From assembly GCA_041493035.1 (NCBI GenBank), contig JBGPYB010000044.1:1-29621 (forward strand): DNA of 29,621 nt. Direction: 5' to 3'. The translations under genes and the position numbers were made by a program. This document shows, one piece after another, positions 22,530-29,621 of the stretch. Each line of letters opens with the position of its first letter. The first letter of the stretch is position 1. The notes under the pieces are model-generated. The model ran no database searches, was not told where the DNA came from, and saw only the letters and a list, made by a program, of their open reading frames with translations. The DNA comes from JBGPYB01 sp041493035 (GTDB lineage: Bacteria; Acidobacteriota; Vicinamibacteria; Fen-336).

Positions 22530-24389
22530 TCACTGGACTGGGAACGGCCACTTGTGCGAATCCATCATGACGCTCATGAGCTGGAAGCGGCCAAGCGCCA
22601 GTGACCACCCGATCGCCGCCTGGAGCAGACCCGTGAGGCCCCAAGCCATCGCCGCGAGACGGCGTCCCCGCTCGGGCAGCGCCTCCGCTGCGAGGCCAGC
22701 GGTCATCGCCACGGCGGGGACCAGGAAGTACTCGAAGCGCAGCGGAAAGGGTGTCAGGACGGCCGCGGCCCCGAAGAAAAGACCGGTGCCCAGCCAGCAG
22801 ACGAGTAGCGGCCTCAGGGAGGACGGAATGGCCGCCTGCCGCAGGCCGAAGGCAGCGACGACGAGCGGGAAGCCTCCGAACTTGAGAACCAGGTCCTGAA
22901 CGGTCTTGCCGAGCTGCACCCAGCCGACGGAGAAGAAGCGGGTGGGGGTCGTCAGAATCGCGGACTGGGAGGAAGCGAGGCCGCCGCGCAGCACCCCGGC
23001 GGTCTCTCTGTAGTAGACGAGCCAGGCGAGCCCTCCGGCGACGGCTCCCGCGCCCAGCACGGTCGCCGCTCTCTCCCACGAGATCTGACGACGAATGGCG
23101 CCGTAGCACATCCAGGACACAACGAGGGTGGCGAGCGTAATGCCGGCGCCGACGTGGCTGAGGGCGGCGAGGGTGAAGAGGGCGATAAGGACGCCCACCG
23201 GGGAATGCCGCGTGATCGCCCAGACGACCGCAAGGCCGACCCATCCGCCGAACGCGTTGGCGGCTATCCCCTTGGCCGGGACCAGAATGCCCTCGGGCAT
23301 CGCCGCGTAGGCGACTGCCGCCGAGCCTGCCGCTAGGGTCGACGCTCCCCCGGCCCGCATCAGGCCGAAGAGGAGCGCCGGCGCGCTGGCTTCGAGCAGC
23401 ACCACTGCGATCTGGACAACGACGATCTCGTCCGCGTCCGTGTCGGACCCGTTGAAGAATAGCCTGAGCAGCACGTGGAACGCGGGCGGATACGGAACGG
23501 CCATCGCCTGCCGATCGGGGCCGGGCGCTCGGCTTGTCGCGACCTGCCCTTGTCGGACCTCCCACGCCTTGTGAGCGTGGAACAGGGAGTCCCCGACAGG
23601 GAAGCCCGGCTGGAGGGCGAAGGCCAGCTTGAGGACTGAGGCCAGGGCCAGCCAGCGCGAGTGCGACCGCTGCATCCCCAGAGCGAGATGACAGACCGCC
23701 ACCAAGGCGAGGGCCGTGGAGAGAACGAAGAGGATCCAGGGCAGGCACGTGAGCGTGCGGATGCGGGAGACTGTCAAGGCTACCGGGAACAGAACCAGGG
23801 CCAAGCCGCCCATGACGGATCGCGTCGCGCCTTCGGCCCAGGCCAGCCAGACGAGCGCGCCCACGATGGAGACCAGGAGGCCATACTGCATCCAGCGGCG
23901 CGCGGGAATGGCTGGCGGCCCCTCCTGTCGGACCTCGATGCGTCCGACGCGGATCTCAAAGGGCGTCGCCTCGGGGACCGACTGGACGCCGGTGAGGCGG
24001 AGGCGGAGAAAGCCCTCTGCATCGGACTGGGCCTGGAGGAGGACGACCTGCGGCGCCCCTACCTCCAGCTCGCGGAGCATGGTCCCATTGGCGAGGATGC
24101 GGACGCGCCGGCTCTGCACTGTAGGACTCACTGACAGACCCACCGATTGCGGAGAGCGTGCCCAGAGACCACCAAGGACGACCTCCGAGTCCTCCGTCAG
24201 CACCCAACTTCGACGCCGAGCGTTGAAGTGGCTGACCTTGTGAAAGACCGAGCTATCGAAGAGGCCGACGGGCGACAAGGTCGCATGCATGACTCGGGCG
24301 TCGGCGAGGACCATTGCTCCGAGGAGGGTGACGACGCCGAGGAAGAACCACCGCGCACGGAACGAGACCAGACCCGGGGAACTCAGCAT
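22530..24389 (-). CDS. Large polytopic membrane protein with N-terminal exposed domain, GT-C-like
   Basis: In this 619-residue protein the first helix (about 12-30) is followed by a soluble, strand-rich domain (about 50-155) containing segments such as SWVLTEDSEVVLGG and VRILANGTMLRELEVG. About a dozen transmembrane helices then run to the end. The loop PVGDSLFHAHKAWEVRQGQ followed by VPYPPAFHVLL resembles the first periplasmic acidic loop of GT-C membrane glycosyltransferases. No family can be named with confidence. A role in assembling or glycosylating surface polymers is inference from fold type only. A promoter lies 42-70 bases upstream. GAGG lies just before the ATG. A 10-codon open frame (24415-24383) overlaps its start. 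Confidence 0.75.
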   Translation of the reverse strand: MLSSPGLVSFRARWFFLGVVTLLGAMVLADARVMHATLSPVGLFDSSVFHKVSHFNARRRSWVLTEDSEVVLGGLWARSPQSVGLSVSPTVQSRRVRILANGTMLRELEVGAPQVVLLQAQSDAEGFLRLRLTGVQSVPEATPFEIRVGRIEVRQEGPPAIPARRWMQYGLLVSIVGALVWLAWAEGATRSVMGGLALVLFPVALTVSRIRTLTCLPWILFVLSTALALVAVCHLALGMQRSHSRWLALASVLKLAFALQPGFPVGDSLFHAHKAWEVRQGQVATSRAPGPDRQAMAVPYPPAFHVLLRLFFNGSDTDADEIVVVQIAVVLLEASAPALLFGLMRAGGASTLAAGSAAVAYAAMPEGILVPAKGIAANAFGGWVGLAVVWAITRHSPVGVLIALFTLAALSHVGAGITLATLVVSWMCYGAIRRQISWERAATVLGAGAVAGGLAWLVYYRETAGVLRGGLASSQSAILTTPTRFFSVGWVQLGKTVQDLVLKFGGFPLVVAAFGLRQAAIPSSLRPLLVCWLGTGLFFGAAAVLTPFPLRFEYFLVPAVAMTAGLAAEALPERGRRLAAMAWGLTGLLQAAIGWSLALGRFQLMSVMMDSHKWPFPVQ

Positions 24390-24430
24390 CGTGCCTCGCC
24401 CAAGCGCTGTCGCATGAGCTTTCGGCGGGC

Positions 24431-24459
24431 ACGCTACTGCGGTGCTGCGCCGGCGTCAA
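24431..24459 (-). promoter_or_regulatory. Candidate promoter of the large membrane protein gene
   Basis: Reading leftward, TTGACG (24459-24454), a 17-base spacer and TAGCGT (24436-24431). The start point would fall near 24424, giving about 35 bases of leader to ATG 24389 with GAGG close to the start codon. This separates the gene from the GHKL ATPase upstream. Confidence 0.5.
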
Positions 24460-24482
24460 GATCGCGTATCGGGCGATGCGCC

Positions 24483-26105
24483 TCAGGCCGACGATGCTTT
24501 CCGAGAGCGTGGCCGCGGCCCCGGACGACGCTTGGGGCCGGGCCGCTCCACAGCTTCGCCCCAGTGGCCAAGGAACGCGCTGACGAAGGCGTGGGCCTGG
24601 GTCGCCTCCACGGCCAAAGGCGCCAGGGCCATGGCCACGCTCAGCGCCAGGTGGTACCCCTCGGCTCGCGAGGCCGCCGCGCGACGGTACGCGGGATGCG
24701 AGTCGTTCACCCACACCGTGGACTCCAGCAGCCGCGACAGTCCGGGATCGTCGGGCCGGCTCTCATAGTCGATCGAGAGCCCGAGGCGCGCGGGCCGTCG
24801 CTTGCCCCGTGGCGTGGGCCAGTTGAGATCGCTGCTGCCAGGGCCCGTTTTCACGTCTTCGACCGGGGGCTCCGAAAGTGGCGGGCTGGGCGCCTCGCTG
24901 GCCGGCCCCGGCGCCTCGCCGGCGGAAGGCTGTGTCGCCTCGCTCGGCGCGGCCGCCGCGTCCGGCTGAGACGCCAGCCCCACCGGCTGCGGGCCCTCGG
25001 GCGCCCGGCCCATGGCCAGCCGCTTCTGACCTCCGGCCCGCCGCTCCACGAGAGAAGCGATCAGCGGGAAATCCTCGGCCATCTCCAGCAACACGCCGGC
25101 CAGGTCGCGTTCCACGGGCCGCGTCTTGCGCCGGCGGGCGTCCTCCTCCAGTGCCCCGCGCTCCTCGCCCCAGGCCGCGAGCTGCGCCGACACCGCCTCC
25201 TGTATCGCCTTCCGGTGGGTGAGATAGAGCGCGCCGCGTGGGCCGACCCGAATGAAGTCGGCCTTGTTGAGGGTCAGGCACCCGGCCAGGGCCGGCACCT
25301 CGATGAGGCCGCTGATAAGGTCGGGCTCGGCGGGGGAGAAGCCCAGCCAGTCCCACCCGCGTTTGATGACCTTGCCCAGCGTGCTGATCCCGAGCCCCTG
25401 CTGGTCCTCGGGCAGCGGCGCGTCTTCGCGAACCAGGAAGCCCGTGGCCGAAGGCTTCTGCCTCCGTCCGATGCGGACGGCGAGGGCCGCACGCTCCGGG
25501 CCGGTCGCCCGGGGCATCTCCCGGCCGTTCACCACGAACCGCACGCCGTCGGAATAGTGCCCCTCGAGTATTTCGTCGAAGGCGGTATCGAACAACGGCT
25601 GAAAGTGCCGCACCAACGTGGCCTCGATGTAGCCCGCCTCCAGCAGCGGCGAGAGGGGGTTGTGGAGGGTGAGCCGCACGGCGGTGCCGTGCTCGCCCAC
25701 GAGCCCCGGCGGCGTCACGCGCTTCCAGGGCGCCCTGTGCTTCGACACCAGCCGCCACGTCGTGGCCACGTGGCTCGAGCCACGCCGCGATTCCGTGACC
25801 ACCTCCTTACACGCGAGGAGCCCCAGCTTGATCCCGACACCCGCGAATCCGATCCCCTCGCCCCGCGTCTTGGTGCTGGCCGCGATGTCGTGGTAGCGCT
25901 TCAGCTCGCGGCGGGCCATCCCGGAGCCGTCGTCGATCACGGTGAGCGTCGCCTGGCTCGAGTCGGCCTCGACGCGCAACAGCGTCGCACCGGAGTCGAG
26001 GGAGTTCGCCACGATCTCTGTGAGGATCGTCTCCTCGAGGGCGCCGGGATAGGCGTCGCGAATGTCTTCGAGAAGGTGCTGAAGGTCGACCCGAGTCTCA
26101 CCCAC
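24483..26105 (-). CDS. GHKL-type ATPase, MORC/MutL/Hsp90-like
   Basis: The N terminus of this 540-residue protein has the three GHKL ATP-binding motifs: E30/N34/D37 in TEIVANSLDSGA, D59-x-G in VIDDGSGM, and the glycine-rich lid GEGIGFAGVGIKLG (82-95). E30 is in the position of the catalytic Glu of MutL and Hsp90, so this is an ATPase and not a histidine kinase: there is no H-box. A central alpha/beta region (about 170-300) may be the S5-like second domain of such proteins. An Ala/Pro/Glu-rich linker (about 375-430) and a helical C-terminal domain with a basic tail (RPGPKRRPGPRPRSRK) follow. It is too divergent to be MutL and lacks Hsp90 regions. The GTG start overlaps the apbE stop by 8 bases. 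Its role is unknown. Confidence 0.82.
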   Translation of the reverse strand: MGETRVDLQHLLEDIRDAYPGALEETILTEIVANSLDSGATLLRVEADSSQATLTVIDDGSGMARRELKRYHDIAASTKTRGEGIGFAGVGIKLGLLACKEVVTESRRGSSHVATTWRLVSKHRAPWKRVTPPGLVGEHGTAVRLTLHNPLSPLLEAGYIEATLVRHFQPLFDTAFDEILEGHYSDGVRFVVNGREMPRATGPERAALAVRIGRRQKPSATGFLVREDAPLPEDQQGLGISTLGKVIKRGWDWLGFSPAEPDLISGLIEVPALAGCLTLNKADFIRVGPRGALYLTHRKAIQEAVSAQLAAWGEERGALEEDARRRKTRPVERDLAGVLLEMAEDFPLIASLVERRAGGQKRLAMGRAPEGPQPVGLASQPDAAAAPSEATQPSAGEAPGPASEAPSPPLSEPPVEDVKTGPGSSDLNWPTPRGKRRPARLGLSIDYESRPDDPGLSRLLESTVWVNDSHPAYRRAAASRAEGYHLALSVAMALAPLAVEATQAHAFVSAFLGHWGEAVERPGPKRRPGPRPRSRKASSA

Positions 26106-27180
26106 GGTGCGCTGGCCTCCCTCGCCGGAGCCGCGATTCTACACGGCCCCATCCCGGGCTGCGGAACTCCACGAGAGCGCCATTCCGGCGAGCGAGTAGA
26201 AAGCAATCGACGCCGGGGAGCTTCGCGACGAGGGCCAGGGACCGTTCGGGACCGAGGACCATGAGGGCGGTGTCGAGGCCGTCCGTCGTCGTGGCGTCGG
26301 GCGCCACGACGGTCGCGAGCACCATGCCGTTCCGGATCGGCCGCCCGTCACGCGGATCCAGGATGTGCGAATACTCGACGCCGTCCACCTCGAAGGCGCT
26401 GTTGTACGTTCCGGACGTCGAGACGGCCGCGTGGACGAGCGCGAGCGTCGAGAGGAGCGAGCCAGCGACGGAGGAGTCGGGCGAATCGATTCCGATGCGC
26501 CAGGCCGTCTCGCCCGGCGGCGGCTCTCCCACACGAACCTCCCCGCCGATCTCGACGAGCGCCCTCGCGTAGCCCGCCGACCGGAGCAACGCGAAGACCC
26601 GATCGACCGTGTATCCCTGGGCGATGCCGTTCAGGTCGACACGCACCCTGGGGCGATCCTTCGCGACGGTTCCCTTGGCGAGAGAGAGATGGCCCATGCC
26701 TCCGTCGCCGAGGGCCGCCTCGACTTCGTAGGCGGAGGGGAGCGTCGTGCGGTGCGGAGCGCCACCGAAGCCCCAGAGACGAACGGCAGCTCCGATCGCA
26801 GGGTCGAAGGCGCCGTCGGTGAGGCTCCAGATCTCGCGGGATCTCTCGAGGAGATCGGCGGTCTCGGGCGAGAGCGGAAAGGCGACGCCCGCGGGAGAGG
26901 CGTTGAAGCGCTCGATCTCGCTGTCATCCCGCCACGTCGAGAGGAGACGGTCCACGTGGTCCAGCTCTGCCGTGATCTGTTCCTCGACCTGAGCGGCGGT
27001 CGGTTTCTCCCGCCTGTCGCGGAAAGCCCGGACACGATAGGTCGTTCCCTGGGTTCGGCCCGCGAGACGCAACTCCTCGAGGGCGGGTTCGGTCGGAGCG
27101 CCCAGAGCCACCGCGCCAAGCTGAAGCATACAAATCACAGCGACGCCGAAACGGAGCGGACCGGCGGCGATCCCCGTCAA
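26098..27180 (-). CDS. apbE: ApbE-family FAD:protein FMN transferase
   Basis: This 360-residue enzyme transfers FMN from FAD to a Thr/Ser of target proteins in the periplasm. Family motifs in order are TQGTTY (43-48), STWRDDSEIERFN (81-93), DGAFDPAIG (122-130), the active-site region DLNGIAQGY (182-190), EIGGEV (210-215), STSGTY (254-259), SHILDPRDGRP (271-281) and the metal-binding TDGLDTAL (299-306). The N terminus is a signal peptide (about 1-28). It begins with TTG at 27180, which overlaps the upstream stop (TTGA); no better start gives a complete signal. The upstream gene encodes a protein with an FMN attachment motif, so that is its obvious target. The protein at 6614-7159 may be another. 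Confidence 0.93.
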   Translation of the reverse strand: MTGIAAGPLRFGVAVICMLQLGAVALGAPTEPALEELRLAGRTQGTTYRVRAFRDRREKPTAAQVEEQITAELDHVDRLLSTWRDDSEIERFNASPAGVAFPLSPETADLLERSREIWSLTDGAFDPAIGAAVRLWGFGGAPHRTTLPSAYEVEAALGDGGMGHLSLAKGTVAKDRPRVRVDLNGIAQGYTVDRVFALLRSAGYARALVEIGGEVRVGEPPPGETAWRIGIDSPDSSVAGSLLSTLALVHAAVSTSGTYNSAFEVDGVEYSHILDPRDGRPIRNGMVLATVVAPDATTTDGLDTALMVLGPERSLALVAKLPGVDCFLLARRNGALVEFRSPGWGRVESRLRRGRPAHRG

Positions 27181-28904
27181 CGGCCTTGGGCGACGACGGC
27201 TTCAGCGGACCAGAGCAACTCCCTGGAGATCTCGCGGTTCGGGCTGGCGTCGACGAGGAAGCGCAGCATCCCCTTGGCGTCGACGACCAGGACACGTGGA
27301 ATCCCCGTCGGCAGGCCATAGGCGGCCGCGATCTTCCGAAGGGAGGCTGCTTGCGGTCCATCGGTCCAGACCGTGAAGTTGGGTTCGAAGCGCCTCGCGA
27401 AGTCCGCGTAGGGCTCCACGTCGCGCTCCGTGTAGGTGCGCACCGCGACGACGCGGACCTTGTCGCGGAGGGCCGGATCTTTCTTCAAGTTGTCGGCGAA
27501 GGCGCGAAACTCGGGAAAGGCCTGCTGGCAATGGGGGCACCAGGCCGCGAAGAAGATCAACACCGTGACACGCGCGTCTCGCGACAGGTCGCGTTCGAGC
27601 GGACGGCCGTGGTCGTCGAGGAGGGACAGGCTCGGCAGCTTCGAGTCGTCTTTGCGCATCTCCGCCGCGACGGCGCGCCGACGCTCTTCTCGCAGAGAAT
27701 CGGCCAGGGCCTCGGAGGAGCCTGGGCAGAGGGTGAGCCAGGTCTCGGCGCCCGGGAGCAAGGGCTGATCTCTGAACAGCGGCTTCGCCCGCCCGCACCC
27801 TTCCGGCTTGTGCCCCGTGGCGCTGAGCGCCTGGACCAGACGGAGATGGAGCTGCGGATCCGTCCGCGGATCGACGCCGTCGGCCGCGGCGCGCAGGGCC
27901 GGTAACGCGTCAGCCAAACGGCCATCCTCGAAGGCCGCTGTTCCGCGAAGCAGTTCCCAGAGCGCCGGCCCGATCGCCGCCGCTTTCGGCTCGAGCTTGT
28001 GGATGCAGTCCTGAACGAAGGGGAGGCCGACGCCGCGGTTCGCGAGCTGTTGGCAGCTCCGGGCCAGGTCCTCGGGACGATTCGCCGCCGCTTCGAGGAG
28101 ACGCGCCTCGACGGCCGCTTGCCGCGCACCCCCCTTCCGGAGCGCCTCCGCGTAGTAGTAGGCCATGGTCTCGTAGGCCTGGCTCGCCACCTCGGGGCTC
28201 TCGGCCTGAGGGAGGAACGCGGCCACCCGCCCTGCGAGGGCCAACGGGTTCGTCTCGCTGGAGAGGATCTCCTTGAGTGCCTGTTGATCCTTCGCGAGGG
28301 CCGCTCCGCGGATGAGGCGCACGCTGTCCTTCACGAGGGAGGCCACCCGACGCGTGGTGAGGGCCGCCTGCGTCACGACGACCTCGCGGTATTCGGTACG
28401 CGTTGCGCCGGTGACCGCGTCCACGAGGTCTTCGGCCTTGGCCGTCTTCAAGAGACTCTCGGGAGGCTCCTTCGCGAGAGCGATGAGACGCGCCATGTCA
28501 TCCGCGGTCATCGGCGCATGGCCGTATTTCTCGAGAGGCGCCTCGCTGATCAGGGTCAGGAAGTGGAGCGAGGCGTCGAAGGCGAGGGTCAACGAGAGGG
28601 GATGGCAAGGGCAAGCCGGCCCCGCGGTGACGGGTCCCGTGAAGTCCCTGAGGTAGCCGATCCGTTCGTCCTTGGCTCCGTGGACTTCGACGAAGGTCTC
28701 GTTACCGCGATCCTCGAAGGGCACCGCGTCCTCGGGGACGCGCTTCACCTGGAAGGAGCGCGCCTCCGGAAAGGCGCGCCGATAGAACGCGGCCCGGGAA
28801 TCGCTCACCTCGGGTTCGGCAGCGAAGGCCTTCGCATGCGCCGCGGAGGCGGCGGCAAAGACGATCCACGCGAAGACATTCCGTTCGACCCTTCCCCATC
28901 TCAT
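27177..28904 (-). CDS. Exported FMN-binding domain/thioredoxin fusion protein
   Basis: This 575-residue protein has a signal peptide (about 1-29, AFA/AE). The FMN-binding domain (about 35-195) contains VDAVTGAT (161-168), matching the D-x-x-[ST]-G-A-[ST] flavinylation motif with T168 as the FMN site. Before it lies CPCHP (98-102), unusual in this domain. A helical, TPR-like middle (about 200-410) follows. The C-terminal thioredoxin fold of TlpA type (about 422-565) has VLIFFAAWCPHCQQAFPEF with CPHC (456-459) and the cis-proline loop at G535-P536. It would join a covalent flavin and a dithiol in one periplasmic protein. ApbE, the enzyme that loads the flavin, follows with a 4-base overlap. ATG 28904 gives the signal peptide; a TAAACT box lies 7 bases upstream. 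Confidence 0.85.
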   Translation of the reverse strand: MRWGRVERNVFAWIVFAAASAAHAKAFAAEPEVSDSRAAFYRRAFPEARSFQVKRVPEDAVPFEDRGNETFVEVHGAKDERIGYLRDFTGPVTAGPACPCHPLSLTLAFDASLHFLTLISEAPLEKYGHAPMTADDMARLIALAKEPPESLLKTAKAEDLVDAVTGATRTEYREVVVTQAALTTRRVASLVKDSVRLIRGAALAKDQQALKEILSSETNPLALAGRVAAFLPQAESPEVASQAYETMAYYYAEALRKGGARQAAVEARLLEAAANRPEDLARSCQQLANRGVGLPFVQDCIHKLEPKAAAIGPALWELLRGTAAFEDGRLADALPALRAAADGVDPRTDPQLHLRLVQALSATGHKPEGCGRAKPLFRDQPLLPGAETWLTLCPGSSEALADSLREERRRAVAAEMRKDDSKLPSLSLLDDHGRPLERDLSRDARVTVLIFFAAWCPHCQQAFPEFRAFADNLKKDPALRDKVRVVAVRTYTERDVEPYADFARRFEPNFTVWTDGPQAASLRKIAAAYGLPTGIPRVLVVDAKGMLRFLVDASPNREISRELLWSAEAVVAQGR

Positions 28905-28911
28905 ATTCGTG

Positions 28912-28939
28912 AGTTTACCCGTTCGGCCTCCGTTATCAT
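28912..28939. promoter_or_regulatory. Divergent -10 boxes between the flavin-thioredoxin and M19 genes
   Basis: The 43-base divergent gap holds TAAACT on the minus strand (28917-28912), 7 bases before ATG 28904, and TATCAT on the plus strand (28934-28939), 8 bases before ATG 28948. No convincing -35 hexamer is seen for either. Neither gene has a ribosome-binding site, so both messages may be leaderless. Confidence 0.4.
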
Positions 28940-28947
28940 TGCGCCCC

Positions 28948-29621
28948 ATGTACCACTGTCGGCCCTCTGCCCTTCCCCTGATCGCCGCCGGGGCTCTGTC
29001 GGTTGCCGCGGGTCCACCCTCCACCGACCTCCTCGAGCGCGCTCGATCGTTGGAGCGCCAGGTGCCGCTCATCGACGGCCACAACGACTACCCATGGAAG
29101 GTGCGCGAGAAGGCGGGCCTGGACCTGTCCAAGCTGGATCTGCGGCAAGCGCAGCCCCTGCTCCATACCGACATCCAGCGGCTTCGGGACGGTGGCCTCG
29201 GCGGACAGTTCTGGTCGGTGTATGTCCCCGTAACGTTGAAGGGACCCGCCGCCACCAAGGCGACTCTGGAGCAGATCGAAGTCGTCCACGAGATGACGCG
29301 CCGCTATCCCGACGTCTTCGAGCCGGCTCTCACGGCCGACGACGTCGAGGCCGTCTTCCACCGTCACAAGATCGCGTCCCTCATCGGCATGGAAGGTGGC
29401 CATTCGATCGACTCGTCTCTCACGGTTCTCCGCGCTTTCTACGACCTCGGCGCCCGCTACATGACCCTCACGCATACCTCGAACACGCCCTGGGCCGATT
29501 CCGCCACGGATGAGCCAGTACACAAAGGGCTCACCCGTTTCGGCGAAGAGGTCGTCCGAGAGATGAACCGCCTCGGGATGCTCGTCGACCTCTCCCACGT
29601 GTCCCCCGACACGATGCGCGC
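28948..29621 (+). CDS. M19-family membrane dipeptidase, 5' part (runs off the window)
   Basis: The first 224 codons of an exported dipeptidase of the renal-dipeptidase family are present. A signal peptide (about 1-21) is followed by the first metal motif DGHNDYP (His and Asp ligands), then FWSVYVP, the bridging Glu in GMEGGHSI, the conserved THTSNTPWADS stretch and the VDLSHVS segment. The remaining His ligands lie beyond the right edge. These zinc enzymes split dipeptides, often with D- or modified residues, outside the cytoplasm. The frame has no stop up to the end of the window. It adds to the exported peptidases encoded at 11227 and 16602. Confidence 0.92.
   Translation, partial: MYHCRPSALPLIAAGALSVAAGPPSTDLLERARSLERQVPLIDGHNDYPWKVREKAGLDLSKLDLRQAQPLLHTDIQRLRDGGLGGQFWSVYVPVTLKGPAATKATLEQIEVVHEMTRRYPDVFEPALTADDVEAVFHRHKIASLIGMEGGHSIDSSLTVLRAFYDLGARYMTLTHTSNTPWADSATDEPVHKGLTRFGEEVVREMNRLGMLVDLSHVSPDTMR

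Noticed and set aside
24483..26105. Reading the GHKL protein as a sensor histidine kinase
   Set aside because: There is no H-box or sensor region; the catalytic-type Glu and lid motif match the MutL/Hsp90/MORC side of the superfamily.
24147..26264. 705-codon plus-strand open frame
   Set aside because: It is antisense to the GHKL ATPase, which carries ordered ATP-binding motifs.
1..29621. CRISPR arrays, tRNA or rRNA genes, insertion sequences, integrases
   Set aside because: No spaced direct repeats, cloverleaf-like sequence, transposase or integrase frame was recognised on either strand.

Overview
The window is a GC-rich, densely coded stretch of a Gram-negative bacterial chromosome. It encodes outer-membrane beta-barrels, a TonB-dependent receptor with an N-terminal carboxypeptidase-regulatory-like domain, periplasmic flavoproteins, a heme A synthase (so probably an aa3-type respiratory chain) and many exported metallopeptidases. 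This mix fits Acidobacteriota (for example the Thermoanaerobaculia/Vicinamibacteria side) best. That placement is inferred from gene content, because no rRNA or other marker gene is present. I found no tRNA, rRNA, CRISPR array, insertion sequence or phage gene. Every gap between genes is shorter than about 150 bases.

Layout, left to right. (1) 1-2958: the tail of an outer-membrane barrel, then a leftward operon of a Cys-motif outer-membrane protein, a RegB-type redox sensor kinase and its RegA-type regulator. (2) 3018-6552: proC diverges from a Rieske oxygenase, which converges on a ctaA/dinB-like pair. (3) 6614-8829: a small FMN-binding periplasmic protein overlaps a His-containing four-helix membrane protein, followed by a polytopic GT-C-like protein. 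(4) 8826-9263: an RRM RNA-binding protein that appears to start at ATT. (5) 9426-10526: a DUF4214-methyltransferase fusion. (6) 10573-18275: a tight rightward run of MBL hydrolase, M28 peptidase, acyl-CoA thioesterase, Mo-bisPGD oxidoreductase, small membrane protein, M24 peptidase and M49-like peptidase. (7) 18290-19534: a GntR regulator with a perfect palindrome over its promoter, then a thioredoxin-NHL type gene cut off after its first 92 codons. (8) 19583-28904: leftward genes. Reading in transcription order these are an FMN-binding/thioredoxin fusion protein, ApbE flavin transferase, a MORC/MutL-like GHKL ATPase, a large membrane protein, a small Cys/His-rich secreted protein and a TonB receptor. 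(9) 28948-end: the start of an M19 dipeptidase.

Two themes run through the window. The first is extracytosolic redox chemistry: RegB/RegA, heme A synthesis, two proteins with FMN-transfer motifs, the ApbE enzyme that would flavinylate them, and a thioredoxin domain fused to one of them. The second is peptide and amino-acid use (M28, M24, M49-like, M19, ProC). Many genes outside operons have a -10-like box only 7-12 bases before the start codon and no ribosome-binding site, which suggests leaderless transcripts are common. The best candidates for something undescribed are the FMN-thioredoxin/ApbE/GHKL-ATPase operon and the FMN-binding/four-helix membrane protein pair.
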